Shown: positions 50,694 through 58,221 of the stretch, piece after piece | Position numbering within the stretch: position 1 is the first letter of the stretch | How the letters are laid out: each line of letters starts with the position of its first letter | Position numbers and translations under genes: made by a program | Origin: JAWKWA01 sp041397765 | GTDB lineage: Bacteria > Pseudomonadota > Alphaproteobacteria > Rhizobiales > Hyphomicrobiaceae | Direction of reading: 5' to 3' | Length of the DNA: 64,000 bases | NCBI GenBank assembly: GCA_041397765.1 | Contig: JAWKWA010000005.1 | Span: 176,426 to 240,425, forward strand | Notes under the pieces: generated by a model | Seen by the model: only the letters and a program-made list of their open reading frames with translations | Database searches by the model: none | Told to the model about the DNA's origin: nothing

Positions 50694-51545
50694 TCAGGCC
50701 GCGAGGCCCGCCGCGGCCGCCTCGACGAAGGGCTCGCCGATCGGCAGTGGCGGCAGGGTCGGCACCGGGATCTGCATCGGCAGGGCCTGGGCACGCGCCC
50801 TCTCCTCTGGCGGCAGCTGGATCTCGATCGCCGGCTCGTTCATCCGCACCGTCGCGGGACGGGCCGCGAGCCAGGCGACGCGTCGGGGCGCCGAGGCGCG
50901 GCGCTTCGCATCGGGGCTGGCGACCGGCCGGTAGGCGGCCTGCACGGCGTGGAGGCGGCTCGAGAGCGGCAGTTGCGGCTTGCGGGCAAAGCGCCGCGAC
51001 GGCGCCGCGGCCCGATGATTGGCGAGCGTCTCGGCGGCGGCATCGATCAGCGCGCTCACCGCTTTCCGGTCGTCCTCGGGCAGCCCGGGCGTGACGAACT
51101 CGCGCAGTGTCGTGGCGGCCGTCCTCAGATCGGCGATGATGCCCTCGGCATCGAAGGGCGAGGCGGTCTCTGGCTCGGCCTCGGCGAGCTCGGCCGGCGA
51201 TGCGACGAGGATCTCGCTCGGGAATGCCGGCACGGTCGATGCCGTGTCGCTGGTGTCAATGGCCGCGACGGCGTCCGCCGCTGCCACCGGCTCGGCCGAC
51301 GCCGTGCCGCTCACCATGCCGATAAGGGTCGCGATCTGGACCGCGACCGCGTCGGGGCCCGCCGTTTCCGGCGTGGTCTCCGCCGCGCTCACCAGCGGCG
51401 CAAAGACCGGCGTAACCACCGCCCTGTGCATCGTCTCGACCTCGGTCAGCCGCGCGGTCAGGCTCGCCGGTCGCGCGGGCTGACGGCGGCTCGGCGCGCG
51501 ATGGCCGAACAGGTCGCCCCACCATGAAAAAAGCTGGAATGTCAT
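50694..51545 (-). CDS. Unknown protein, Ala/Pro/Glu-rich
   Basis: A 283-residue protein that I do not recognise. It begins MTFQLFSWWGDLFGHRAPS, has a low-complexity Ala/Thr/Glu region (residues 60-130), then a helical segment EGIIADLRTAATTLREFVTPGLPEDDRKAVSALIDAAAETLA (in pieces), a basic stretch, and a Pro-rich C-terminus QIPVPTLPPLPIGEPF. No signal peptide is evident. Codon use matches its neighbours, and GGGGGA lies seven bases before the ATG, so it is probably real. It is convergent with the sugar dehydrogenase gene. Confidence 0.6.
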   Translation of the reverse strand: MTFQLFSWWGDLFGHRAPSRRQPARPASLTARLTEVETMHRAVVTPVFAPLVSAAETTPETAGPDAVAVQIATLIGMVSGTASAEPVAAADAVAAIDTSDTASTVPAFPSEILVASPAELAEAEPETASPFDAEGIIADLRTAATTLREFVTPGLPEDDRKAVSALIDAAAETLANHRAAAPSRRFARKPQLPLSSRLHAVQAAYRPVASPDAKRRASAPRRVAWLAARPATVRMNEPAIEIQLPPEERARAQALPMQIPVPTLPPLPIGEPFVEAAAAGLAA

Positions 51546-51764
51546 TCTGCGTCCCCCGAGAGCTTCGGTCTCGTCTTGCCTGGGACGATCCTGCCCCTCA
51601 CAGGGTTAAGGCAGTGTTGACCGATGTCTCAGATCGGCAGCGGAAGGCTATGGATTTGCAGGAAATTGTTTTTCCGATTTCGTGCAATGCAAATCGGCCA
51701 CAACGGCCGGGCGGCATGTGAGCCGTGTGGTGCGCCGCCAACGCACTGCGATGGGTGGGTCCGC

Positions 51765-52145
51765 TCAGGCCGCGATCAGGCTCGCCATCTGATGGGCGAT
51801 CAGCCGCGGCAGCGATCCATCGAAGGGCACGGTGAAGTAGCTGAGGCCGCGGGCATCCTCCTTCCAGTGCCGGTAGCTCGCAAGGAACGCCTCGTCGACC
51901 GCGGCCGCGCCATCGGCGGCGACGATGGTCTGGCGGAACGCCGCCTCGCCCATGGGAATGAAGGGGATGGTCACCGGCCGATAGAGGCCGTCCGTGCCCT
52001 TTTGCGGCGCCGCGGTCGCCATGAAACAGACGACCGGCTCATGCCCCTCGAAGCGGACGATCGCTCCGATCACGAGCCGCGATTGGCCAAAGCCGGCCGG
52101 CGGCCGATAGGACCAGCGCTGGCCGGCGGCGAGCTCTTCGGGCAT
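51765..52145 (-). CDS. Unknown small cytoplasmic protein
   Basis: A 126-residue protein without a recognised domain. It has a compact, folded look: MPEELAAGQRWSYRPPAGFGQSRLVIGAIVRFEGHEPVVCFMATAAPQ (in pieces), VTIPFIPMGEAAFRQTIVAAD and ASYRHWKEDARGLSYFTVPFDGSLPRLIAHQMASL. The first third (a beta-rich strand pattern with GQRWSYR) recalls small SH3-like modules, but this is a guess. There is no signal peptide. The start at 52145 has GAGGGAGCG seven bases upstream; the longer frame is unsupported. The 219-base gap after it, up to 51546, holds nothing clear. Confidence 0.65.
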   Translation of the reverse strand: MPEELAAGQRWSYRPPAGFGQSRLVIGAIVRFEGHEPVVCFMATAAPQKGTDGLYRPVTIPFIPMGEAAFRQTIVAADGAAAVDEAFLASYRHWKEDARGLSYFTVPFDGSLPRLIAHQMASLIAA

Positions 52146-52422
52146 GGAGGCGCTCCCTCGTTCCGTTTCGGCCTCGGCTTGCCCGCCTGACGAGAGCATC
52201 GCCGTCTGACGCGTGCGACGGGTGCATCGCCGCTGGTCGAGTGGCCGCGTCGCCGCATCGCCATGGTCCCGGTGATCCGGCAGCCTCGTCCATGCGCGCC
52301 CTTCGGGGCCACGATATGGCGGGCCGGGCACCCCGTGCCCATTCCAATCTGGCAATGGCGCGCGGCTCTGCCAACCCGCATTCGCCGGCCTGTCCACCAC
52401 CTGTTGTCGCCTCAGACGATTG

Positions 52423-52453
52423 CGTCCCCGGCATCGGGGCGACGCCGGGGACG
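52423..52453 (-). terminator. Strong hairpin after the first F-x-P-F gene
   Basis: CGTCCCCGGC (52423-52432) pairs perfectly with GCCGGGGACG (52444-52453), 10 bp with an 11-base loop, 77 bases past the stop of the gene at 52530. No T run follows. The remaining parts of 52146-52529 hold no supported gene. Confidence 0.5.
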
Positions 52454-52529
52454 GGATCGGTCACGATCGGGCGAGGGCGCAAGAGCGCGGGTGGCAGTGG
52501 CCAAGCCCGCGCGGCTTGCCGCCGTCACC

Positions 52530-52823
52530 TCATTTGACGACGCGGCCGAGGCTCCGGCGCAGATCCCGCGTATAGCCCATCGAGGGCTCGCCCGCTGCCG
52601 AGCCTGCCACGAAGCCCTGGCCGGCGAACGTGCCCGTCATGCCCGAACCGCCGCTGCCGAGCATCATCATCTGGCCCGAGCCGCTGCGCTCGACGGTGAC
52701 GTGGCGGCTGGTGTCTCCGCGCTTGCCGCTGAAGGGCTGGAACGTGGCGTCGGCGCTGGCGGTGCCGACCGTGGCCAGGGTCGAGAGGGCGGCGATGCCG
52801 AGGGCGAGGATTGTCGTCTTCAT
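52530..52823 (-). CDS. Small exported F-[RQ]-P-F motif protein, type A (copy 1)
   Basis: A 97-residue secreted protein. The signal peptide is MKTTILALGIAALSTLATVG ending TASA. Right after the predicted cleavage come DATFQPFSGKRGDTSRHVTVE and later a Gly/Met/Ser-rich segment (SGQMMMLGSGGSGM), then QGFVAGS and a basic C-terminus GYTRDLRRSLGRVVK. It is paralogous to the gene at 54080: near-identical signal peptide, the same FxPF element, QGFVA and GY-LR-GR end. I know no named family. It is expected in the periplasm. ATG 52823 has CGGAGC upstream, and 111 bases upstream lies a phased GTGA element shared with the 54080 gene. A hairpin follows the gene. Confidence 0.75.
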   Translation of the reverse strand: MKTTILALGIAALSTLATVGTASADATFQPFSGKRGDTSRHVTVERSGSGQMMMLGSGGSGMTGTFAGQGFVAGSAAGEPSMGYTRDLRRSLGRVVK

Positions 52824-52929
52824 GATCTTGCTCCGGTGTGCGCTTGTTTTCTGTTCCGTCTGCCGGGATGTGTCCCCGACGCACTGTGAGTTGGGGCACC
52901 GGATGTCGGTCGGGAAGGTCCCCTCAAGG

Positions 52930-52970
52930 AGCCGTGACAGGGGTTGAGAGGTCCGTGAGGCGGCGTGAGT
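52930..52970 (-). promoter_or_regulatory. Phased GTGA/TCAC element upstream of type A copy 1
   Basis: AGCCGTGAC (52930-52938) and CCGTGAGGCGGCGTGAGT (52953-52970) match, with identical 23-base spacing, the sequence upstream of the type A paralogue at 54416-54456. GTGA starts at 52934, 52955 and 52965 (steps 21 and 10), i.e. on one face of the helix, as for response-regulator operators. The first lies 111 bases before the start codon. The rest of the 373-base gap 52824-53196 holds no gene. Confidence 0.55.
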
Positions 52971-53112
52971 ACCCGCCGATTCCGCCCCGCACGGCTCGAG
53001 CGCCACCCAAGGTCCCGGCACGGGGCGGGACCGACAGGCGCCGCGAACGACACCGGGGACGTCGGGCGGAAGGCGGCGGCCTGCGCTCGCGCCACTAGCA
53101 CCATGACGACGA

Positions 53113-53144
53113 GAGACCCCGGCGCCGCGAAGCACCGGGGTCTC
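53113..53144 (-). terminator. Strong hairpin after type B copy 1
   Basis: GAGACCCCGG (53113-53122) pairs perfectly with CCGGGGTCTC (53135-53144), 10 bp with a 12-base loop, 53 bases past the stop of the gene at 53197. No T run follows. Confidence 0.55.
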
Positions 53145-53196
53145 CCGATCGTCGAGCCGGTGAGGCGCGCCGTTCACGCGCCCGACCTCGATTGGC

Positions 53197-53472
53197 CTAC
53201 TGCAGTACCTGACCCGAGCCCTGATTGTACTCGCGGCTCGAATAGCCCATTTCGGGGTTGAGGAACGGCGCGTAGGCGCCCTGTCCATTGTAGTAACCGC
53301 CGCCCCCGAGCATCATTCCGCCATTGGGGGTGGTCTCCTCCGGCTGGACCTGATGCGACCACACGCCATGCTTGTGGTAGAACGGCCGGAAGGTGGAATC
53401 GGCGCTCGCCGGAGCGGCGAGGGCGACCGCCGCGATACCGGCGATCGAAAGCATTCCAAGCAGCTTTTTCAT
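53197..53472 (-). CDS. Small exported F-[RQ]-P-F motif protein, type B (copy 1)
   Basis: A 91-residue secreted protein. The signal peptide is MKKLLGMLSIAGIAAVALA ending APASA, and the mature protein begins DSTFRPFYHKHGVWSHQVQ. The FRPFYH-K-GVW-H-V stretch is nearly the same as in the next gene at 53663 (FRPFYHQKGVWNHHV). The rest is Gly/Tyr/Asn-rich (MMLGGGGYYNGQGAYAPF) and ends YNQGSGQVLQ. There are no cysteines. The start ATG at 53472 has GAGGAG at good distance; an ATG two codons earlier is too close to it. Expected in the periplasm; function unknown. Confidence 0.75.
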   Translation of the reverse strand: MKKLLGMLSIAGIAAVALAAPASADSTFRPFYHKHGVWSHQVQPEETTPNGGMMLGGGGYYNGQGAYAPFLNPEMGYSSREYNQGSGQVLQ

Positions 53473-53540
53473 GATCATTCTCCTCTCGTTTCTTGTGGAG
53501 AGCGGGCCCTGGCGGAGGGAGTTTGTCACCCCCGCGGCGG

Positions 53541-53570
53541 CGCTGCCCCGGGCCCAGCTAAAGGGCAGCG
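53541..53570 (-). terminator. Hairpin after type B copy 2
   Basis: CGCTGCCC (53541-53548) pairs perfectly with GGGCAGCG (53563-53570), 8 bp with a 14-base loop, 93 bases past the stop of the gene at 53663 and 69 bases before the start of the gene at 53197. Confidence 0.45.
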
Positions 53571-53662
53571 TCGGGTTCTGACCGGAGAGCCGTGCGGCCG
53601 CACCCGATCGCGGGAAGCGGCATGGCATCGATCCGGTCTCTGATTGGCCCGGCTGCGCGGGC

Positions 53663-54007
53663 CTACCAGCGCCGGTATCTGTGCCGGTGCAGCCGGTCGT
53701 AGCCGAAGCCGAATCCGGCGAAGGGCGCTACGTAGAGGCCCGGTGCGAAGGGGGCGACACCGACGAAACCGGGACCGTCATATTCAGGCTCGTCGCCATA
53801 GGCAGGTGCCCGATAGGCCGGCCCGCCGAGATAGCCCCCAGCCTCGTAGCTGCGGCGGCCACTCTTTGGAAACTCCTTGCCGACGTGGTGATTCCAGACG
53901 CCCTTCTGATGATAGAAGGGTCGGAACTGGGATGCGGCATTGGCCGGGACCGCGAGGGCCACGGCGGCGATACCGGCGATCGAGAGAGCTTGAAGAGCCT
54001 TTCTCAT
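53663..54007 (-). CDS. Small exported F-[RQ]-P-F motif protein, type B (copy 2)
   Basis: A 114-residue secreted protein. Its signal peptide MRKALQALSIAGIAAVALA is nearly identical to that of the 53197 gene. The mature start ASQFRPFYHQKGVWNHHVGK has the shared FRPFYH-KGVW-H motif. The C-terminal half is rich in Gly, Tyr, Pro and Phe with AP repeats (GVAPFAPGLYVAPFAGFGFGY), ending in the basic DRLHRHRYRRW, a composition typical of flexible or surface-associated proteins. The ATG at 54007 is preceded by GGAGACC. It starts 72 bases after the type A copy 2 gene ends, so the two could share a transcript unless the hairpin between them terminates it. Confidence 0.75.
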   Translation of the reverse strand: MRKALQALSIAGIAAVALAVPANAASQFRPFYHQKGVWNHHVGKEFPKSGRRSYEAGGYLGGPAYRAPAYGDEPEYDGPGFVGVAPFAPGLYVAPFAGFGFGYDRLHRHRYRRW

Positions 54008-54036
54008 GACCGGTCTCCTTTCTTGACTGAGGTTGG

Positions 54037-54073
54037 GCCGGGCCCCGCAGCAAGGCTGCCTCAGGGGCCCGGC
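54037..54073 (-). terminator. Strong hairpin after type A copy 2
   Basis: GCCGGGCCCC (54037-54046) pairs perfectly with GGGGCCCGGC (54064-54073), 10 bp with a 17-base loop, only six bases past the stop of the gene at 54080. No T run follows. Confidence 0.55.
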
Positions 54074-54079
54074 GCTGGA

Positions 54080-54307
54080 TCACCTGAGGATCCGGCCGTA
54101 GGTGCTGCGCAGCGTGCTGGCGTAGCCCCGCGTCGTGCCGGACCCGCTTGCCACGAAGCCCTGGGTCGGCCCGTTCGTCGTCATGACGGTGGCCGAGCCC
54201 GGCGCTGCGCGGAAGGGGCGGAAAGGCGAGCCTTCGGCGCTGGCCGAGCCTGCCGCGAGGAGGCTCGAGATTGCCGCAATGCCGAGGGCGAGAAGCGTGG
54301 TCTTCAT
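54080..54307 (-). CDS. Small exported F-[RQ]-P-F motif protein, type A (copy 2)
   Basis: A 75-residue secreted protein, paralogue of the gene at 52530. The signal peptide MKTTLLALGIAAISSLLAAG ends SASA. The mature start EGSPFRPFRAAPGSATVM has the FxPF motif; QGFVASGSG and the end GYASTLRSTYGRILR align with copy 1 (QGFVAGS, GYTRDLRRSLGRVVK). The middle Met/Gly segment of copy 1 is missing, making it 22 residues shorter. ATG 54307 is chosen to match copy 1; an ATG two codons upstream is also in frame. The shared GTGA element lies 113 bases upstream. Confidence 0.72.
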   Translation of the reverse strand: MKTTLLALGIAAISSLLAAGSASAEGSPFRPFRAAPGSATVMTTNGPTQGFVASGSGTTRGYASTLRSTYGRILR

Positions 54308-54415
54308 GATCAATCTCCGGTGTGCTCGTGTTGTTCGATCCGTCTGCCGGGGGATATCGTCCCCATGACACGAGAGGTGGGTTGCCGCTCTTCGACCCGG
54401 AAGGCCGCCTCAACT

Positions 54416-54465
54416 AGCCGTGACTTCCTTTGCAAAGCCCGTGAGGCGGAGTGAGTGCGCCGTGA
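54416..54465 (-). promoter_or_regulatory. Phased GTGA/TCAC element upstream of type A copy 2
   Basis: AGCCGTGAC (54416-54424) and CCGTGAGGCGGAGTGAGT (54439-54456) are the counterpart of 52930-52970. GTGA starts at 54420, 54441, 54451 and 54462 (steps 21, 10 and 11). The nearest lies 113 bases before the ATG at 54307, almost the same distance as in copy 1. It lies between the divergent starts of the type A gene and the AmpG-like gene, so it could serve either, but its conservation tracks the type A genes. Confidence 0.55.
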
Positions 54466-54591
54466 GGACAGGCCCGGTCGGGCGCCAAGGCCTTGTTTTG
54501 GGGGGCGGTCCGCGCCAAGGCTGAGGATCGGAGCGGAGACGGCGACCTCGGGGACGCTTCGAGGATCGAAGGTCATGGGGAGGGGGACGAC

Positions 54592-56013
54592 ATGTCGGTC
54601 GAAGCGCGCCAGGATCTCGGCGGCCCTGAGCCGGCTGGGCGTGACCGGCTCGCCGCCCTCGGCGTCTATCTGAGACCTCGTGTGCTCGTCGTCCTGCTGC
54701 TCGGCTTCTCCGGCGGCCTGCCCCTCGCCCTCACCGGCTCGACGCTCGCCATCTGGATGGCCGATCGCGGCGTCGACCTCGGCACCATCGGCCTCTTCTC
54801 GCTCGCCGGCCTGCCCTACACGCTGAAATTCCTCTGGGCCCCGCTGATCGATGCGCTCGACGTGCCCCTTCTCGCCCGCCTCGGCCGGCGCCGCGGCTGG
54901 CTGCTCGCTTCGCAGATCGTGCTGATGGGCGCGCTCGCCAACATGGCCCTCGCCACCGATCCGGTCGCCAACCCCGTCGGCCTTGCCCTTGCTGCCTTGA
55001 CGATCGCGATCGCCTCGGCCACCCAGGACATCGTCATCGATGCCTTTCGGGTCGAGAGCCTGAAACCCAAGGAGCAGGCGGCGGGCATGGCGAGCTATGT
55101 CGCCGCCTATCGCATCGCCATGCTGGTCTCGGGAGCCGGCGCCATCGGTCTCGTCGCCTGGATGGAGGGGGAAGGGCTCGACCGGGCGGCGGCCTGGCGG
55201 ATCGCCTATCTGTTCTGCGGCTTGCTCACCCTCGTCGGCATTCTCGCGGTGCTGGTCTCCCGCGAGCCCGCTCAGATGGCGGGGCCGGTGGCTCGTGCGG
55301 CGGAGGGAGACGAGTCCGGGGCCGCCGCCCGGCCGGCACGTCGCCCGCTCCGGCGCGTCCTCGCCGTCGCATCGGGCGCGTTCGGGGAGTTCCTCACCCG
55401 GCCCGCCGCTCTCGCCATCCTCGCTTTCGTCGTGCTCTACAAGCTCTGCGATGCCCTTGCCGGCGTCATGACCGGCCCCTTCGTGCTGGCGCTCGGCTAC
55501 GACAAGGCGACCTATGCCGCGATCGTCAAGGGTGTCGGCCTTGCCGCGACACTCGTCGGCGGCTTTGCCGGCGGCGCCCTCGCCCGATCCCTGTCACTTG
55601 CCGCCGCCCTGTGGATCGGCGCGATCCTGCAGATGGCCTCGAATCTCGCCTTCGCCTGGCTGGCCGGTATGCCGGTCGCGACCTGGGCGCTGACCGTTGC
55701 CGTCGTCGTCGAAAGCTTCACCGGCGGCATCGGCACCGTGATCTTCGTCGCCTATATTTCCGCGCTCTGCCGCTCGCCGCTTCATACCGCCACCCAGTTC
55801 GCGCTACTGACCGCCCTCGCCGCGACCGGCCGCACCTTCCTCGCCTCCTATTCGGGCTTCATGGCCGAAGGCCTCGGCTGGCCGCTCTTCTTCGTCGTAA
55901 CGGCGATCGCCGCGGTGCCGAGCCTCGTTCTCCTCGCCTCGCTCGGCCGTCGTGGCCATTTCGCCCCGCTCGCGACCGCACCGGCGGGCCGATCGGCAGC
56001 GGAGCCGGCCTGA
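54592..56013 (+). CDS. AmpG-like muropeptide MFS transporter
   Basis: A 473-residue inner-membrane transporter with about 12-14 hydrophobic segments. AmpG carries GlcNAc-anhydro-muropeptides into the cytoplasm for peptidoglycan recycling. Family marks are LLLGFSGGLPLALTGSTLAIWM, LFSLAGLPYTLKFLWAPLIDALDVPLLARLGRRRGWLL (in pieces), SATQDIVIDAFRVESL, and FTGGIGTVIFVAYISALC near the end. The start at 54592 (MSVEARQD) has GGGGAGGGGG upstream; the longer frame to 54493 is unsupported. It is divergent from the small exported proteins. No beta-lactamase or ampR gene is nearby. Confidence 0.9.
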   Translation: MSVEARQDLGGPEPAGRDRLAALGVYLRPRVLVVLLLGFSGGLPLALTGSTLAIWMADRGVDLGTIGLFSLAGLPYTLKFLWAPLIDALDVPLLARLGRRRGWLLASQIVLMGALANMALATDPVANPVGLALAALTIAIASATQDIVIDAFRVESLKPKEQAAGMASYVAAYRIAMLVSGAGAIGLVAWMEGEGLDRAAAWRIAYLFCGLLTLVGILAVLVSREPAQMAGPVARAAEGDESGAAARPARRPLRRVLAVASGAFGEFLTRPAALAILAFVVLYKLCDALAGVMTGPFVLALGYDKATYAAIVKGVGLAATLVGGFAGGALARSLSLAAALWIGAILQMASNLAFAWLAGMPVATWALTVAVVVESFTGGIGTVIFVAYISALCRSPLHTATQFALLTALAATGRTFLASYSGFMAEGLGWPLFFVVTAIAAVPSLVLLASLGRRGHFAPLATAPAGRSAAEPA

Positions 56014-56058
56014 GGCGGAAGTGCCGCCATCGTGCGGGCGCGGAGAGGTACTGCGGGC

Positions 56059-56661
56059 TCAGGCTGGCCGGCGTGCGCGGATGGCGGCGGCGAGCGTGCC
56101 CTCGTCGAGATAGTCGAGCTCGCCGCCGACCGGCACCCCATGGGCGAGCCGCGAGACCGTGAGCCCCGCCCGTCCGAGCTGCTCGGCGATGTAATGCGCG
56201 GTCGACTGGCCCTCGACGGTGGCGTTGAGCGCCAGCAGCACTTCCTTGACCTCCGGCCGCGACGCCCGCCCGATCAGCCGGGCGATGGAGAGATCCTCCG
56301 GGCCGATGCCGTCGAGCGGCGAGAGATGGCCGCCGAGCACATGATAGCGCGATTTCACCACGCCCGCCCGCTCGAGCGCCCACAGATCGCCAACCTCCTC
56401 GACGACCACGATCATCGAAGCGTCGCGCGTCGCGTCCGCGCAGATCGCGCACGGGCTCACCGTATCGAGATTGCCGCATTCGGGGCATTCGGTGATGCGG
56501 TCGCGGGCGGCGGCAAGAGCCTCGGCGAGCGGAGCGAGCAGATCGGCGCGGCGCTTGACGAGCTGCAGCGCCGCCTTGCGCGCCGAGCGCGGCCCGAGCC
56601 CCGGCAGGCGGGCGAGCAACTGGATCAGCCGCTCGATCTCGGGCCCTTGCCCGCGCCGCAT
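56059..56661 (-). CDS. recR: Recombination protein RecR
   Basis: A 200-residue DNA-binding protein acting with RecO and RecF in gap repair. The order is complete: helix-hairpin-helix LARLPGLGPRSARKAAL, zinc finger CPECGNLDTVSPCAIC (four Cys), Toprim domain MIVVVEEVGDLWALER and the ...GHLSPLDGIGPEDL... segment, and the C-terminal Walker-B-like end. The ATG at 56661 shares one base with the rimO stop (TGATG), indicating translational coupling. In many alphaproteobacteria recR follows the YbaB gene instead, so the linkage to rimO is specific to this lineage. Confidence 0.95.
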   Translation of the reverse strand: MRRGQGPEIERLIQLLARLPGLGPRSARKAALQLVKRRADLLAPLAEALAAARDRITECPECGNLDTVSPCAICADATRDASMIVVVEEVGDLWALERAGVVKSRYHVLGGHLSPLDGIGPEDLSIARLIGRASRPEVKEVLLALNATVEGQSTAHYIAEQLGRAGLTVSRLAHGVPVGGELDYLDEGTLAAAIRARRPA

Positions 56662-58097
56662 CACATCACCTCCGCCACGAGATCGTAAGCGTCGGCCTCC
56701 ACCACCCGCGCCCGGACGACGTCGCCCGGCCGGCCTTTCGTGTAGCCCGGCAGGTCGACCTCGCCGTCGATCTCCGGCGCGTCCCATTTCGAGCGTCCGA
56801 TCGCCCCCTCCTCGTCGACCTCGTCGATGATGACCTCGATGCTGCGGCCGACCTTCTCGGCGAGGATGCCGGCGCTGATCTCCTGCTGCAGCATCATCAG
56901 CCGGTGGTGCCGTTCGGCCTTGACCTCCTCGCTCACCTGTCCGGCCAATGCGTTGGAGCGCGCGCCCTTCACGTCCTCGTACTTGAAGCAGCCGGCCCGC
57001 TCGATGCGCGCCGCCTTCAGCCAGTCGAGCAGCGCCGCGAAATCCTCATCGCTCTCGCCGGGGAAGCCGACGATGAAAGTCGATCGGATGGCGAGGTCCG
57101 GGCAGATGCGCCGCCAGGCCGCGAGCCGCTCGAGCGTGCGCTCCTGGGCGGCCGGCCGGCGCATGGCCTTCAGCACGGCCGGGCTCGCATGCTGGAAGGG
57201 GATGTCGAGATAGGGCAGGACGAGGCCGTCGGCCATCAGCGGGATGACCTCGTCGACATGGGGATAGGGATAGACATAGTGCAGCCGCACCCAGGCGCCG
57301 AGCGAGCCGAGCGCCCGCGAGAGGTCGAGGAAGCGCGCCGCAAGCGGCGCCCCCCGCCACGGGCTCGTCGCATATTTGAGATCGACGCCATAGGCGCTGG
57401 TGTCCTGCGAGATGACCATCAGCTCCTTGACGCCGGCCTGCACCAGCCGCTCGGCCTCGCGCATGACATCGCCAGCCGGCCGGCTGGCGAGACGGCCGCG
57501 GATGTCGGGGATGATGCAGAACGAGCAGGCATTGTTGCAGCCCTCCGAGATCTTCAGATAGGCATAGTGGCGGGGCGTCAGCCTCAGTCCCTCGGCCGGC
57601 ACGAGGTCGATATGGGGGTCGTGGACGGGGGGCGCCGCCTCGTGCACGGCGGCGACGACGGCCTCGTACTGGTGCGGGCCGGTGACGGCGAGGACGCCCG
57701 GATGGCGTTCGCGTATGAGGCTTTCCTCGACACCGAGGCAGCCGGTGACGATGACACGGCCGTTCTCGGCGATGGCCTCGCCGATCGCCTCGAGGCTTTC
57801 CGCCTTCGCCGAATCGAGGAAGCCGCAGGTGTTCACCACCACCACATCGGCGTCGTCGTAGTCTGGCGCGATCCGGTAGCCCTCGGAGCGCAGCTTGGTG
57901 ATGATCCGTTCCGAATCGACCAGCGCCTTCGGACAGCCGAGCGAGACGAGCCCGACCTTGGGCACGCGCGCCGGTCGCGCGGCGGCGGACTTGGCCAGGG
58001 GCGTTTTCGCCTTCGCCGCGCGGCCAGCTGCAGGCTTCTGCGCGCGCGTCCGCCGTGCGACGGGCTTCGATGTGTCGGGCTTGTCGGTCTTCGTCAT
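56661..58097 (-). CDS. rimO: Ribosomal protein S12 methylthiotransferase
   Basis: About 478 residues. The enzyme adds a methylthio group to Asp of ribosomal protein S12 using two iron-sulphur clusters. The MTTase domain starts near residue 45 (KVGLVSLGCPKALVDSERI, NTCGFLDSAKAESLEAIGEA, VTGCLGV: three Cys), the radical SAM motif is CNNACSFC, and a C-terminal TRAM domain follows. The first 45 residues are a Lys/Ala/Arg-rich low-complexity extension, unusual but like the tails on other proteins of this window. ATG 58097 is preferred; a GTG six codons upstream is possible. It is coupled to recR. Confidence 0.95.
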   Translation of the reverse strand: MTKTDKPDTSKPVARRTRAQKPAAGRAAKAKTPLAKSAAARPARVPKVGLVSLGCPKALVDSERIITKLRSEGYRIAPDYDDADVVVVNTCGFLDSAKAESLEAIGEAIAENGRVIVTGCLGVEESLIRERHPGVLAVTGPHQYEAVVAAVHEAAPPVHDPHIDLVPAEGLRLTPRHYAYLKISEGCNNACSFCIIPDIRGRLASRPAGDVMREAERLVQAGVKELMVISQDTSAYGVDLKYATSPWRGAPLAARFLDLSRALGSLGAWVRLHYVYPYPHVDEVIPLMADGLVLPYLDIPFQHASPAVLKAMRRPAAQERTLERLAAWRRICPDLAIRSTFIVGFPGESDEDFAALLDWLKAARIERAGCFKYEDVKGARSNALAGQVSEEVKAERHHRLMMLQQEISAGILAEKVGRSIEVIIDEVDEEGAIGRSKWDAPEIDGEVDLPGYTKGRPGDVVRARVVEADAYDLVAEVM

Positions 58098-58154
58098 GGC
58101 GTGGGCTTCTATCACCTGCCCCGGCCGCGGTCAGCAGCCCCGTGGCGTCACCGG

Positions 58155-58216
58155 CCAGGGATTCGGGGGCCAGGGATTCGGGGGCCAGGAATTCGTCGAA
58201 CCAGGAATTCGGGCGG
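58155..58216. repeat. 15-16 bp tandem repeat between yugP-like gene and rimO
   Basis: CCAGGGATTCGGGGG occurs at 58155-58169 and 58170-58184, followed by two diverged units beginning CCAGGAATTCG at 58185 and 58201. The array lies about 60 bases upstream of the rimO start and touches the stop of the metallopeptidase gene, so it falls in the rimO leader. Confidence 0.8.
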
Positions 58217-58221
58217 GCGCC

